Assembly: GCA_960531495.1 (NCBI GenBank)
Contig: CAUIJY010000075.1
Coordinates: 1,178,001-1,242,000, forward strand
Origin: Zeus faber
Lineage: Eukaryota; Chordata; Actinopteri; Zeiformes; Zeidae
Length of the DNA stretch: 64,000 nt
Reading direction: 5' to 3'
How positions within the stretch are numbered: the first letter of the stretch is position 1; every line of letters begins with the position of its first letter. Under the pieces are notes generated by a model that was not told the origin of the DNA, made no database searches, and saw only the letters and a list, made by a program, of their open reading frames with translations. Of the stretch, positions 26,853 to 37,241 are shown piece after piece. Made by a program: the position numbers and the translations under genes.

Positions 26853-27899
26853 GAGATTTTATTTTTTATTTATTTATTTTCAACCCATCCTGTCAGCATG
26901 CTGGGCATACAACAAAGAGTATTTGCATGCCATTGCATCTAGGACAGAGTTAGTCCGCAAGTGTAGCTCAAGTTCTCCACCTGCAATGCAACACTTTATT
27001 AATTCTTAAATCATCAAGAACTGCTGCAATAATTCTGTCCAGTGGATGACCTGTAGGATGACAAGAGCACAGTTTTTGGTCAAAGAGAACCACCACCAAC
27101 CCCCCTCTTTGGAAAACTATTTATCATGTTTGGGTCTATAAACAACTGATCACTACCCCAAGAGGGAGAGAATCATGGCCGGTGAGACAATTAAACATAG
27201 AACCTGAAAACATTTACACAAAAAAATTAACATTGGACGACAACATGTAATGAAAAACAGTTGATTAGGTCCAGGAAAACTGGAATGACAAATGGTCACC
27301 TGGCCTCTTCCTGTCATAGTTATGGCAGTAAATGAGGGAGAAAAGGAGAGTAATGCAACCAGAAGGCTGCTGGGGTGCATTCAAAGAAGGTGTGGTGGTG
27401 TGTGCATGTGTGTGTGTGTGTGTGATAGGACCGCCTGTCTGTCCATCCCGGAAAACCCCAGTGCTAAATGTGTACTGTTGCCTATTGCAGTCAAAATTGC
27501 GGGGTTGGGGATGCAAGTCCTTCAGGCAAGTCGACCCTGAATCACTCACACCCCTCCTGCCCCGCAGACCCTGGTCTGGTGGAGTGTTGCTTGGAGTAGG
27601 ATTCGTGTGCGAGTGTATGCATTCTAAGCCAATATGAGTCGGATTAACATTTCGTAACGGACGAGAAGCACGCTGGGGCAGGAGCGTGACAGGCAAGATG
27701 GCAGCTGCCCGCTGCATCCCCACCTATATAGCTTGCACCCCACCCATCCCGCAAGCCCTAGGCCTGTTGTGTGGTGTATTTGTGAATATAAGTTTTGGCA
27801 CTGGGAGAGATAGGCGAATCGCGACCAGATCGATGCAGGGGCGCGGCGCCCAAACACACAACCACGCCCCACACCAACACAGTGTGGGGCGCACATACA
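26853..27899. other. Non-satellite insert within a broken satellite unit; content unrecognised
   Basis: About 1.05 kb of non-satellite DNA separates the two halves of an A-like unit. It contains an A/T-rich run near 26860, a short GT tract near 27405-27424, a GC-richer stretch from about 27530 to 27890, and a perfect 10-bp hairpin stem (27865-27874 with 27882-27891). Short open frames exist on both strands, but none resembles a protein I know. It may be an inserted non-autonomous element or DNA brought in by a rearrangement. Confidence 0.5.
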
Positions 27900-27955
27900 A
27901 GCTTTTAACCTAACCGCCTTTTCAGCATTTTAAATCGTCTGACAATACGTTATCT
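27900..27955 (-). repeat. Isolated satellite A-unit fragment
   Basis: The sequence AGCTTTTAACC...CGCCTTTTCAGC...TTTAAATCGTCTGACAATACG follows, with about a dozen changes, the inverted A-unit stretch AGCGTTTAACC...CGCCTTTTCGACG...TTTAAATCGGCTGAAAATGCG. In unit coordinates it continues almost where the array stops near 26852. It is best read as the far half of one old A unit split by the intervening kilobase. Confidence 0.7.
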
Positions 27956-29560
27956 TCTATCTTCTCTCTTCTATCCTCCTTTCCCTCATGAAAATGAGGG
28001 AGTGGATGAAGGTAGAGTGTACAGCTCGATCCGGCGTAGTAAGTTGAGTAAGTAAAGGACGTTTATGAAAATGAAAGATGAAGTTGGTTAAAACCCATCC
28101 CCCCATCCCCAATTGGTTAAAACCAATTAGGATTTTTATTGGAAGAAAACAAAGAAAATAAAAGGAGTTTATTCCAAAAAATGGGTGGAGCTATGCCCCA
28201 TAAATTCAGATGTGCCGAGGAGCTAACTTCATTCTGAACCTACAGAAGACCCTGACACAAAGTAGGAACACAAGACACCTCTAAATACTTACCTATTAAA
28301 CGTAACCTTTTATTTTTTTTTTATAATTTACCATACCAACCTTGACATGGCATAATTGCATGAAGCATTAGTAAATTGGTCATTCAAAATTAATGTTTAG
28401 CAAAACTCTTAACATAAATCATTCTAAATTAATGCTTAGCAAAACTCTTTGCCTACCCACAATCGAGCATAACCCAAATTGAACTCCAATTGGCTATGGG
28501 ACACACTCCGAGGCTTGATCAACCACGGGAGGGCCTTCCTTAGGCGAGGGTGTCTAGTGATAATGGTCAAACACCTCATGGTCCTGGGGTCCACTACTGA
28601 TGATGTGTCCCAAAAATTCAGACCCAATCCTGATACAGAAATACAGTTTCAAAACTGATTTAAAAGCCAGATTAAAAAAATCTGTTCCAATACAAACACA
28701 GAAATACAGTTAAAAACCAACTTAAAAGCCATACTAAAAAATTTAGATGCAACCAAAACACGGTTGTTCTGCCTCCCGGTGCGCCCCCCGCGCAGTCAGT
28801 ATTGCAACATCATAGCATTTGGATGATAGTATAATAATATAATAGTAAAATCAGAACAGGCATAAACAGATCAAGGCACACTCAGCCAATCTGATCATGT
28901 CCCAGACCCGGATTAACATCTCTTCCATCAGCCTCTTCACTGCCCTTGAGAAAGCACAATTTGTGAGATAATTCATGTTATTGTTGTATGTATACAATGT
29001 GGGAGCTATGACAACGTATTAACACGTTATCTACATCTGCATAGAGATTGATCGTTTATCTGCATATTTCTCTACTGTTCCACAGTTTTACACCGCTTTC
29101 ATTAACGATACCAAAAGTGCGCTCCTGTCTCTGGGTACTTATTGCAAGAGTGTTTAGCTCGCTGTATAGCCAAGTACAGCTACATGTGGTGAGGGCTTAA
29201 GAGTAAAAAGATTGGCCTCACCTCAAGGCATTGCTGAGAGCAATGATGTCAGAACACCCAGGGCCCACGGAACCCTCAGACCCCTCGGAAGGCTGAGGCT
29301 CCACAGAACTCGTGGGCCCAAACAGACAGCCAGGCTTGGAGGAACGGGCAAAAGGCCTGGACCGCAGTGGCAGTACAACTTTGAGTGCGCAAAGCGGGCT
29401 TGGCAACGCATCCAGCAGGTCCTTCAAGTCGGCCAACAAGGCCATTAAGTCGGGCCAATAAGACCCTTAAATTAGCCAGCAGGTCTATCAAGTCCAGAAG
29501 GTGAAACGTCAGTGCAATCACAGTGGCATGCGCTAGAGCCGCAGTTGCACGTATGTAGGC
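27956..29560. other. Unassigned sequence without a recognisable gene
   Basis: The stretch is mostly AT-rich. It has a perfect palindrome AATTGGTTAAAACCAATT at about 28111, an imperfect local duplication around 28636-28740 (CAGAAATACAGTT... and AAAAGCCA... twice), and short repeated motifs near 29410-29490 (AAGTCGGCCAACAAGGCC-like). Open frames of 60-100 codons occur at 28436-28627 and 29212-29578, but none resembles a known domain and frames overlap on both strands. I see no gene that I can support. Confidence 0.5.
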
Positions 29561-30156
29561 TGTGAGAGAAAAATGCACATGATCAACTATTTGAATGAGG
29601 TTTTACATGTTTTATACAGGACAATAGCCTTTTGTATGTTACTTAGTTATAAAACTCATTGTCTATGGGTTTTTATGAGTCACTCAGAGTTAATATAAAG
29701 AGACAAAAAAATTGTCTGTGTGTGTCTGTGTGTAAAAACTGTCTAAAACATTTCAGTTGTAGTATTGGAAAAACCAGACCACATTCCATCCTTCACTTAA
29801 CCTTGTGTGGAGATAAGGATAAGGACAAGAGGGACTTAAAAGAGCGTTGTGTGTTTGTTTTATGGTACAGTAGGATTGTGTCTGTGACCGAAGTTTGACT
29901 GTTAAATCACTGTTTGGGGGAACACCCAGGGATATGACTGAGGATCAGAGTTGTAAATGACACCTGACACACAACCTCTCTTTGGTATAAAGCCCTCTTC
30001 GTCAGTAATAGGGGTAGACTGATCAGAACACTGCTTTGAAGCATGACGGTATCTTTCTCTTTATTTTGCAGAATAAATATCTTTAATACTCTCAGTTTTG
30101 TTTTCCTGTAGCGGGCAGATTAACCTCACCGACCACCTAGGATAATTTATCCAACA
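29561..30156 (+). mobile_element. Retrovirus-type LTR (element B, left copy), fossil
   Basis: The segment begins TGTGAGAGAAAAATG and ends AACA, followed three bases later by TGGCGACGATGATGAGAC, which is placed like a tRNA primer-binding site. A TATA-like GGTATAAAGCC lies at about 29980 and an AATAAA polyadenylation signal at about 30071, in the expected U3-R order. The length of about 0.6 kb suits a retroviral LTR. A second copy of the first bases appears at 44062 after a purine-rich tract. Family: endogenous retrovirus-like; the class cannot be fixed from the LTR alone. Confidence 0.65.
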
Positions 30157-30159
30157 ATC

Positions 30160-30362
30160 TGGCGACGATGATGAGACTCTCTTCATGTCCAGGTTGTGTG
30201 CCCAGCGGCAGTCAGAGACCGGCCGTAAGATATCCAACAAGGAGTCGTCTGGACAGGTCCAGCAAAGGCAACACAAGATTCCCGAAAAGTGAAGGTGACG
30301 ACTCACTGAGATATTGTTCCGATCAGGGAAGATCTGAGTAAGCTTAAAGATTGAATCAATCT
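30160..30362 (+). mobile_element. Primer-binding site and leader remnant of element B, fossil
   Basis: TGGCGACGATGATGAGAC at 30160 lies where a primer-binding site would be. About 200 bp of leader-like sequence follows until the terminal motif of a hAT transposon starts at 30367. No gag-like reading frame is recognisable here. The rest of the element may lie on the far side of the material between 30367 and about 43400 (see the entry at 43400). Confidence 0.5.
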
Positions 30363-30993
30363 AGAGCAGGGGTCGGGAACCTATGGCTCGCGAGCCAATT
30401 ACGGCTCTTTTGATGATGGTATATGGCTCGCATACAATTTTGAGCTAAAATTTTTCATCACAATTAACAAGTAATAAATTATTATTCTGTGTCATTTTAA
30501 AGTAAAACAGGTAAGAGAAATTACAACTTGAAAATAAAATTCAAAATATAAATGTGGCGGACAAAGTAGTCAAGCACCGGCTGCGGACAACATAAAGACT
30601 CCGGGGCGCCATTTACTCGGCGCCCTGCCCCTACCGGGTCTCTGCTCAGGCGCAACTTGTGGAAGTCTCTGCCCACAGGTAAGGGCTTAGGGAAGGAGAT
30701 GGCTGTGGTGCGCCGACATGGCGAAAGTTTTACTGTTCATTTCAACTTGCGGCACGCAGGCCACAATTATATGTATCACTGAGGATCATAATAATAATTG
30801 TGGATAATAATGATCCTCTTGGGAGCAGGAGGAATGGCGTTCCACTGCTGGACTGCTTACGAGCCCATGCGCCGATCCCCTCTGTAAGACAGACAAACAT
30901 TTAGAAAACTCCCTGCCTCGAGTCGGACCAATCAGCTGAACAAAAGTGGACAGAAGTCGAAAAAACTTCAATATGTATGTGACAAATAATCTC

Positions 30994-31017
30994 TTGAACT
31001 TGAACTTGAACTTGAAA
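30994..31017 (+). repeat. TTGAAC tandem repeat, possible LINE/SINE tail
   Basis: GACAAATAATCTC is followed by TTGAAC in three to four copies. Short tandem tails after a GACAAATAA-type sequence are common at the 3' ends of teleost CR1/Rex-like LINEs or their SINEs. The preceding roughly 200 bp could be the body of such an insertion, but I cannot name it. It interrupts the hAT remnant. Confidence 0.45.
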
Positions 31018-31019
31018 CT

Positions 31020-31241
31020 GAAGACCAGCTGATTCTTAAAACTTGGAACGAGCGTCCCGTCACACAGCACACAATGCAGCGTGTGAGTAATGCCGTATTG
31101 ACCATGTTTGGCTTTACAAATGCATGTGAGCAGTCTTTCTCGCATCTGAGAAACATTAAGACCATCCTACGCTTAAGTTTAACTGATGGAAGCCTCAACG
31201 CCTGCATTAAGCTTAACCTCACAACGTATGATCCAGACTAG
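31020..31241 (+). pseudogene. C-terminal hAT (Charlie) transposase fragment
   Basis: One open frame of about 73 codons ends at TAG 31239. It contains W-x-x-RP-V-T-x-x-TMQRV, then LTMFGFTNACEQSFSHLRNI and LTDGSLNACIKLNLTTYDPD. This matches the hAT dimerisation (C-terminal) region, whose usual core is TMFGSTY-C-E--FS-M---K followed by a LTD--L--CL-LA segment. In the ZBED5/GTF2IRD2-like Charlie group this block forms the transposase C terminus. The BED finger, RNase H-like catalytic core and insertion domain are not visible upstream, so the fragment cannot be active. It is oriented the same way as the left terminal repeat at 30367. I am confident of the family and less sure of the subfamily. Confidence 0.8.
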
Positions 31242-31285
31242 AAGGCCATCAGCAAAACGAAGGAGCACCAGAAGTTGCATTAATG

Positions 31286-32110
31286 GTAAAAAGTATTTCA
31301 TTTATTATTGGTTAGCTACAGTATAAGAACAATATTATGAAGAAGAATAAAGAGAAATGTATTATATAGAGGGCTTTTTTAAGTACTCAGAGATGTGTTG
31401 TACATTAAAAATGTATGCCTTACTTATGAAGTAGCCAATTTTGCATTGATCAAGAGAATCGTGGTTTTTGTCTGTTTATTTGCTTTATGTTATCCAATAA
31501 TAAAATCGACATTATTAAATACATGATTATTATAGATTATTCTTGACCCATCCTAGCAAAAGCGTTGAATGAATGAATCCTTGGGTGATTGAAATGGTGT
31601 TTGAGGCGTGTGACCGCCTGGCCGATGGATCACTCTGGAGCACGTATGGATGAGATGAGTTCGGAGACATTTTATCAGTGTCTCGGGGTATGTTTAGCTA
31701 CATGGCTGATGAAAATCGCGATTAAAAACAAGCAAATGTATAAATGTGAGATACAGTAAGCATAGTATGTGTGTTGTACACAACATGTCAAACTAGTTTC
31801 CCACATGAGTCCTTGGTTTAAAAGTAGCGTTATAATCTAAATATCTGGTAGGATTTCTGGAAAGGATACTGTAAGGCTTTAAATTTATTTGAAAAAAATA
31901 TAACAAGGCGAGAGAGCTGTAAAGTTAGTTGACAGGCTGAAATGATTATGGAAGTTGATGTGAAAGACAATGAAAGTGGGAAAGTTAGCAAATGATGCAT
32001 TTGGGATTCTTTGTTAAGGATGGAAGTTGGAGCAAAGAGAGTTGTAAAAGTCATTTTAGTAAAATATTGGTTCAGCAGAGGAAGCTAGCTAACTTATGAG
32101 TTAACCCGGA
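31286..32110. other. AT-rich unassigned sequence
   Basis: No domain, terminal repeat or tandem array is recognisable. Frames are short and interrupted on both strands. The missing right end of the hAT element could lie in here, but no copy of its terminal motif is visible. Confidence 0.5.
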
Positions 32111-32114
32111 CTAA

Positions 32115-32400
32115 CTTCCGGGTGCGCCGTAGTATGGACACACCGGCTCTGCATTCAACTCTTAGTTTTGTGTTTATTACTATTTGTATTGTTCTTATTT
32201 TTGCATGCAGTGCACTGTCGCTATTACAATATGAACGACAAGCACTCCTGGACGTCTGTTCGACACCTCATACGGACTTTTTCGCAACTTACCGGAGTAC
32301 GTACTAAGATCTCTTTGTCCTGCCGCCACTGTGTTTACCAATACGCCGACGGAGGAGAAAGACAAGAGGAAAACCTGCCGGAATTCTATGCAGATCTCGG
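32115..32400 (+). pseudogene. Possible 5' coding remnant of a teleost LINE
   Basis: A plus-strand frame includes LLQYERQALLDVCS, and the neighbouring frame carries an arginine-rich stretch (RRRRKRQEE) about 50 codons later. Teleost CR1/L2/Rex-type ORFs often open with a Y-R--LL-I motif followed by a basic RRRRK-rich segment, so a decayed LINE start is plausible. The frame changes between these two motifs and the downstream sequence turns into an unrelated interspersed repeat at about 32412. There is no visible endonuclease. The evidence is weak. Confidence 0.3.
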
Positions 32401-32411
32401 AGGAGATACTA

Positions 32412-33105
32412 AAAAAGTGAATAGGTTTGATCTTGAGTGTGTAAAGTTTTGTGATTTTTCGAGTTTCTTAAGGCCCCAAAAGTCAGGTTAACACTTCAAT
32501 TCAACACAGTGCCATGCCCACATTGTGTGACGAAAACCCAATGTTTTAATAAATTTAATCCCCAAAGTGTCTTGTAGACACTCGCGAACTTTGAAGTCGA
32601 TCTGATGAATCCCCTAGGAGTTTGCGCACATTAAATCCAATATGGCCACCTTCCTGTTGGTTGGGTGTCGGTCATGGCGGCAATATAATTTTTTTTGAGT
32701 CTAGTGATGTTACATTAATATACCCAATTTCATGTTAAAAAGTGAATAGGTTTGATGTTTTGAAATTTTCAACAGGGCGTGTCCGGTCATTTTGCCATGC
32801 CCAAGCACGGAACCCATAGAATATCAATTGCCACACTGGGACTGACGAGTGCACAAAGTTTCGTGAATTTCCAAGTATCTTTTGGAACATGAAATTTAAC
32901 GTGTTGCCACGCCCACACCGTGTGCCAAAAAATATATATATTTTGATAATGTTAAGCTGTGAAGGTGTCTTGTAGACACTCCTCAAGTTTGAAGCCGATC
33001 CGATAAATCGCCAAGGAGGAGTTTCGCTAAAGTACAAAACATAAATATGACTAAAAAGTCAGGAAAATTAAAAATGGCCGACTTCCTGTTGGGTTTTGTG
33101 AGAAA
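32412..33105 (+). repeat. Teleost interspersed repeat, two tandem units
   Basis: Two units each open with AAAAAGTGAATAGGTTTGAT (about 32412 and 32737). The fuller second unit contains TTGCCACACTGGGACTGACG, GTTGCCACGCCCACACCGTG, GTGTCTTGTAGACACTC, AAGTTTGAAGCCGATC and AATGGCCGACTTCCTGTTGG in that order. The same ordered motifs recur at 42063-42780 and, inverted, at 42870-43205. Short coding frames (for example on the minus strand at 32735-33037) follow from the repeat and have no family match. The type (MITE, SINE or satellite-like) is unresolved. Confidence 0.8.
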
Positions 33106-33330
33106 AAAAAAATATATATATATATACATATACTATAACTATTACGTACTACATATAACTATACTACTATAACTATAACATTACAGATTGAACTAATCCT
33201 CGATAGCAAAACTATATGTGTGTATACTACAGTATACATTACATAAATTTATTCATGTACATTACTATCATTCATATAGTGGGTAATTATGAAATACAGT
33301 TTTATTGATCAGTCAGAGCCAAAATTAAAA
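33106..33330. repeat. AT-rich low-complexity tract
   Basis: A-rich and TA-repeat sequence near 33105-33130 runs into ACTATAACT-like degenerate repeats (about 33130-33190). It lies directly between the interspersed repeat and the LTR of the next element. There is no coding content. Confidence 0.7.
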
Positions 33331-33332
33331 CA

Positions 33333-33691
33333 TGTCTAAAGACACTGGGTGTAACTACGCAACCAGTTAGAAACCGGCACTGAAACGGTTAATCTGGCGC
33401 ACACACAGCGGGGAGTCTGAAACTAGATACTCGGGAGATGGGAAATAACAAAGGCGGGACCGCCTCGCAAAGGGGGGTCTGTCGTTTGTAACAAAGTGAC
33501 GAGGAAACAAAGTTTCTGCAGACTCCTGGGTGAAATGTATGCTAGATGAGACACGCAGCTTAGGACTAACCACGTCGACGTAAAACGTTTTTTATTTTTT
33601 GGTAGATTCTCAAACCGTCCTATAAACTCTCCGTAGCTCAAAGTTCCAGTTTCATCCCATCATTCCGGATTTGGAAATTTTGAACACGACA
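33333..33691 (+). mobile_element. Left LTR-like segment of element A
   Basis: The segment ends GACA three bases before TGGTGACCCCGACGTGATC, the spacing expected between an LTR and its primer-binding site. The start (TGTCTAAAGACAC, about 33333) is a guess based on a TG and the change from AT-rich DNA. Without a second copy to compare, the true start could lie up to a few hundred bases away. Confidence 0.5.
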
Positions 33692-33694
33692 AAT

Positions 33695-33713
33695 TGGTGA
33701 CCCCGACGTGATC
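33695..33713 (+). promoter_or_regulatory. Primer-binding site of element A
   Basis: TGGTGACCCCGACGTGATC begins with the TGG that pairs with a tRNA CCA end and sits three bases after the LTR-like end. It resembles the TGG-GACCCCGACGTGAT class seen in several vertebrate retroviral elements. I have not assigned the tRNA. Confidence 0.7.
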
Positions 33714-34788
33714 CCATTACAAGACTGCAGAGGAGTTCCGAAAGCCTGAACGGTTGCGATACTTCCATGGGTACCCGCTAAAAGGTGAGCAGAGCCATTT
33801 CATGAAGTCTGCATAGATTAGATAGGAATATTTTAGGTGGAAGTGTTGTACTGTTTAAGGCTGGACGAACAACTTTGTGGTTTTGGGGATGTATTGTTGA
33901 ATGATGCATGAATAATAATTGTTAAATATTGTGGAGAGGAGAAATTGGATTGTTTGATGAGAACGGTAGTAAGGTAAGTTAAGGGAACGGGTTAGGAAAC
34001 CCCCCTTCGAAGCGGCTGTGTGTTTAAATTGCGTAGTAATTCCACGTAACGTTTGGGCCCGTGTGTAGAGAATACATCCAGTATGCCTAAACTGAGCGAC
34101 GTTTTGGTGATGAACAATGTTTAACTCGTGATGTAATTCCGAATCCCGTTTAGGCCCGGTTGTTGAAAAGACCTCCGAAATGCCTAAACTAAGTGATGTC
34201 TGGCGATGAAAAATGTTAAACTCAGCCTTCAGAAGGGTAGTCGATAGTCGGTAATTTCATTTAAGGGTGAAAGGCCCGGAATCATTTTTAAAGTAAAAAG
34301 GAAGCCAAGCATTTAGGGGTTAAAGGCCCGGTTCTTAGAGAAACCAAATATTAAAGGGTTAAAGGCCCAATTCACGTGACTTAGCGTAAAATTGTATTGC
34401 CGGCTGTGTGAGTGAGAGTGTGCGCAACGAGGTACCTTGTGTGTGTGGAAAGAGAGGTACCATGCGTGTGTGTGAATGTGAGAGAGACCGCGGGCGTGTG
34501 TGTGTTTGAGACAGTCTTTGTGTTTAACAGAGTGTGTGTTTGATAGTCTGTGCATGTGTGATAGAGGTTTTGTGTGTGTATGTGTATGAACAACCTCCTC
34601 AAATTGCCCTAGATAAAAGGGCAATATATAAAACAAAAATACAAATAAAAAAAAAAAGTTGACCTGTAATAACCTAAAAGACCACTAGTGGCGTAGCTGC
34701 ACCAGAAACACATTGAGATCCGAACATTTGAGGTTTCCCCCTCCCACTTCTTCCCATGTCTTTTGTTCTCCTGCCATTCAAAAACATA
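33714..34788 (+). mobile_element. Long leader of element A with internal repeats
   Basis: About 1.1 kb lies between the primer-binding site and the first gag-like ATG. Two imperfect copies of a roughly 100-bp unit (about 34040-34140 and 34145-34220) share GGCCCG, ATGCCTAAACT and TGTTTAACTC-like blocks. TTAAAGGCCCGG-type motifs then occur three times (34262-34372). A degenerate GT-rich run (34395-34590) follows. Repeated leaders can carry packaging or RNA-structure signals, but that role is inference here. Confidence 0.55.
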
Positions 34789-37226
34789 ATGGAAAAGACC
34801 CCATCCCCCAGACCCGGCACCAGTGAGATTCGTATTGAAGCTGTAGCTGAGCTCAAGAACAGAACAGAGCCAAAGTTCCATGCTTGAGAAACTTGGAAAT
34901 TCCATAAATATGAACAAAAATGGATCAAAGCAGGGTGGTGGTCGAAAGACACTACCCCGACAGCAGAAAACCGCACCAAGGTGATAGAGGAAGAAAAAAG
35001 ACTGCTGGCTGAAGCAGGAGTGGATGCAAAAAACAACCCTGGATTAATGGGGGCTTGAAAGCGCAAGTTAAACAAGCAGCGTGCACAATGGGCGCTGGTT
35101 CAGCACATAATGACGGCATGGATTCGAGCGGAAATGATTGTCGAACGTCGCAATAAAATCAGAAATGCCGCAACCAAGGCAGTGGTAGAAGCCCAGAAGG
35201 AACCCTACCCCCCACAAGAAGACAAGTTACCACCCCTCCCCGAACCCATCCCCCAAGGTCACACCCCACTCCAACCACACACCACCCCATCCCTCTACCC
35301 CTCCCTGCTGGCCGATGAAGAAACACATCGGCACCCCCCCTCTCCGTACAACCCTAAGACCGAGCACACACCTGAAGCAACAGCGCCCCCTGTGCTGAGC
35401 AACCAGAAAATAGCCACCCCACCCCCGCCAGAAATACAAGCACCCGTATTAGTAATGGAAGGCCCGATCCAAATCCATTTCCGAGTACAGCCCTCCCCAA
35501 AGCCATCTGACAGTGAGAACAAGGACAATGATCAGACATCGCCCCCTAACGATCAAACAGACACAAAGAGTTTCTCTCCTCTAATACAGAGGACGACGAA
35601 TGCACTTGCCAGTCCTACAAACCACAAAAAGACATCAAGAAAGGAAAAAGAAATGTACCACAAGGGTTAGCCACGCAACTGTCACACTGACTGGACAATG
35701 TGGCCCACTACCAGAGGATGCCAACACAACCCATGTTCATCTCATAGCACCTCCTGCAGACGCTACAGCCAAACAACAACCCAAAGAAAAACAAAAGACC
35801 CGAAGCCAGCCCACACCTTCACCTACCCCTGTAGTCCCCAAATACACCTTTAAGAAAACAAAACAAAGACACCCCACCCCCCTCCGCTCCTGGGAAGAAG
35901 AACCCATGTCAGACCACGAGACTAAGACAAAAAAGTGGTCATTCAAAAACAGTGGCAGCTCCCGGGGAGAGTACACAAACGACAACAGAAGAAAAGGAAC
36001 CCTTATAGCATCATCCAAAAGCCAGGCCAGAAGATCGTCAGCAATAGGGATAGTTACCCGCTCGAAAATTAGACAACGAGAGGAGGAACAAAAGCAGTCC
36101 GCCAAAAGAGAAACATTTGTTCCCTGGTACCACCGCGACATGCAGGCCCTCAAAGGCAACCTATCAGCGTTGGACAAAGGAGCTGCAGCATGGATCCGAA
36201 TCTTCGAAAACCACACAGCGGCTGACACACTAGCCCTAAGAGATGTGCGAGCCATTCTCCGCGCCACAGCAGGAAACATCACCCTGACCTCCCTGGAAAG
36301 AGAAGTTAGAACCCTCACCATGGCACACGAGCACCCATTCGACCACATGCGGAATGACATATGGACAGCCATGAGAGAAACCTGGCCGACCAGACGCAAC
36401 ACAGTGGCCCTGGCAGGCCGAGATTTAAAAATGGGGAAGAACCACACGCCTATCTCACATGAGCAAAGGAGCTCTGGAGTGATAGCACTGTAGAACGTCA
36501 TGACCCCTGCCTAGTGGGTCTCCCCATGTACATGCAGATGCCAAATGCCAAAATGGCCTCCCAGGAGATGTCAGGCTGTAGCTCGCAGACACAGTTTGAC
36601 TGTCAGACATGACCGAGAGACAGTGGGAGAGCCATCTCATCCATCACCTGGAAAGACACATCAAAAAGCAAGAAGACGAATTCCTGGAGAAAGATTCCAT
36701 ACAAACCAGACTACTAAAAATGCAGGTAAAAAAACTGGAAGATGAAGTCAATACGGACAAAAAGAAGAAAGCAACTGTGCAAGCAGTAGTCACCACCCCT
36801 GAAGCACAGGCCCCGCCCCAAACCGCGCCACTACAATGGACAGGACCACAGCCCCTAACTGTAACCCCCGCCTACCCACCAGCCCAGCACCTACCCCAAT
36901 GGCAGCAGGCCTGGACTCCCTATGAATATCCCCAGCGGCAGTATCCAGGGGCCCCCGCACCCTCATACCCCCAAGGCCCCCCCCAATGGCAGCAACTGAG
37001 AGGGAGAGGACAATTCCAATCCTCTAGAGGATGGGGAGGACCCGAGAAAACTACAGGATGTTTCATCTGTGGCCAAAGTGACCACTGGGCAAGGGAATGC
37101 CCCCAGAACCAACAACCCCAGCAATTATATAGAGGATCCTACCGCCCCCCTCAGAGAGGAAGAGGAGCTTCCTCGAGAGGAAAGGGAGGACCCCGCATGG
37201 ACACCCCGCCATGGCATGGAGCATAG
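34789..37226 (+). pseudogene. gag: gag region of element A (fossil)
   Basis: The region starts near an ATG with MEKTPSPRPGTSEIR and reads in several frames as a basic, W-containing N-terminal (matrix-like) part. A very proline-rich middle (35200-35560) follows, then a capsid-like stretch (about 36110-36420) with WYHRDMQAL, AAWIRIFE and LEREVRTLT. A Q/P-rich linker leads to one CCHC zinc knuckle, C-F-I-C-G-Q-S-D-H-W-A-R-E-C at about 37060-37100. In retroviruses these parts form the virion core and bind genomic RNA. The region is broken and not expressible as one protein. The assignment rests on the knuckle and on the position between leader and protease. Confidence 0.75.
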
Positions 37227-37241
37227 AGGCGCCCAGGGGAC

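Larger units (their letters stand above)
30367..31285 (+). mobile_element. hAT transposon remnant, Charlie type
   Basis: The left end CAGGGGTCGGGAACC, then TATGGCTCGCGAGCC and ACGGCTCTTTTGATG, is the classic terminal motif of vertebrate Charlie-type (ZBED5-like) hAT elements. The far part carries the C-terminal end of the transposase (31020-31241). I cannot find a matching right terminal repeat, so the right boundary is approximate. The middle does not read as transposase. It includes a sequence ending in TTGAAC repeats (about 30994-31017) and a short inverted repeat (30781-30789 with 30810-30818), which suggests that another element inserted here and that most of the transposase is gone. Confidence 0.75.

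Noticed and set aside
27265-27723. 152-codon minus-strand frame
   Set aside because: It overlaps several open frames on both strands, crosses a GT tract and has no recognisable domain.
28111-28128. Palindrome AATTGGTTAAAACCAATT as a terminator or operator
   Set aside because: It is a short AT-rich palindrome in unannotated eukaryotic DNA with no gene next to it.
34313-34602. Histidine/threonine-rich minus-strand frames in the retroviral leader
   Set aside because: They are readings of a degenerate GT-rich tract and have no conserved motif.
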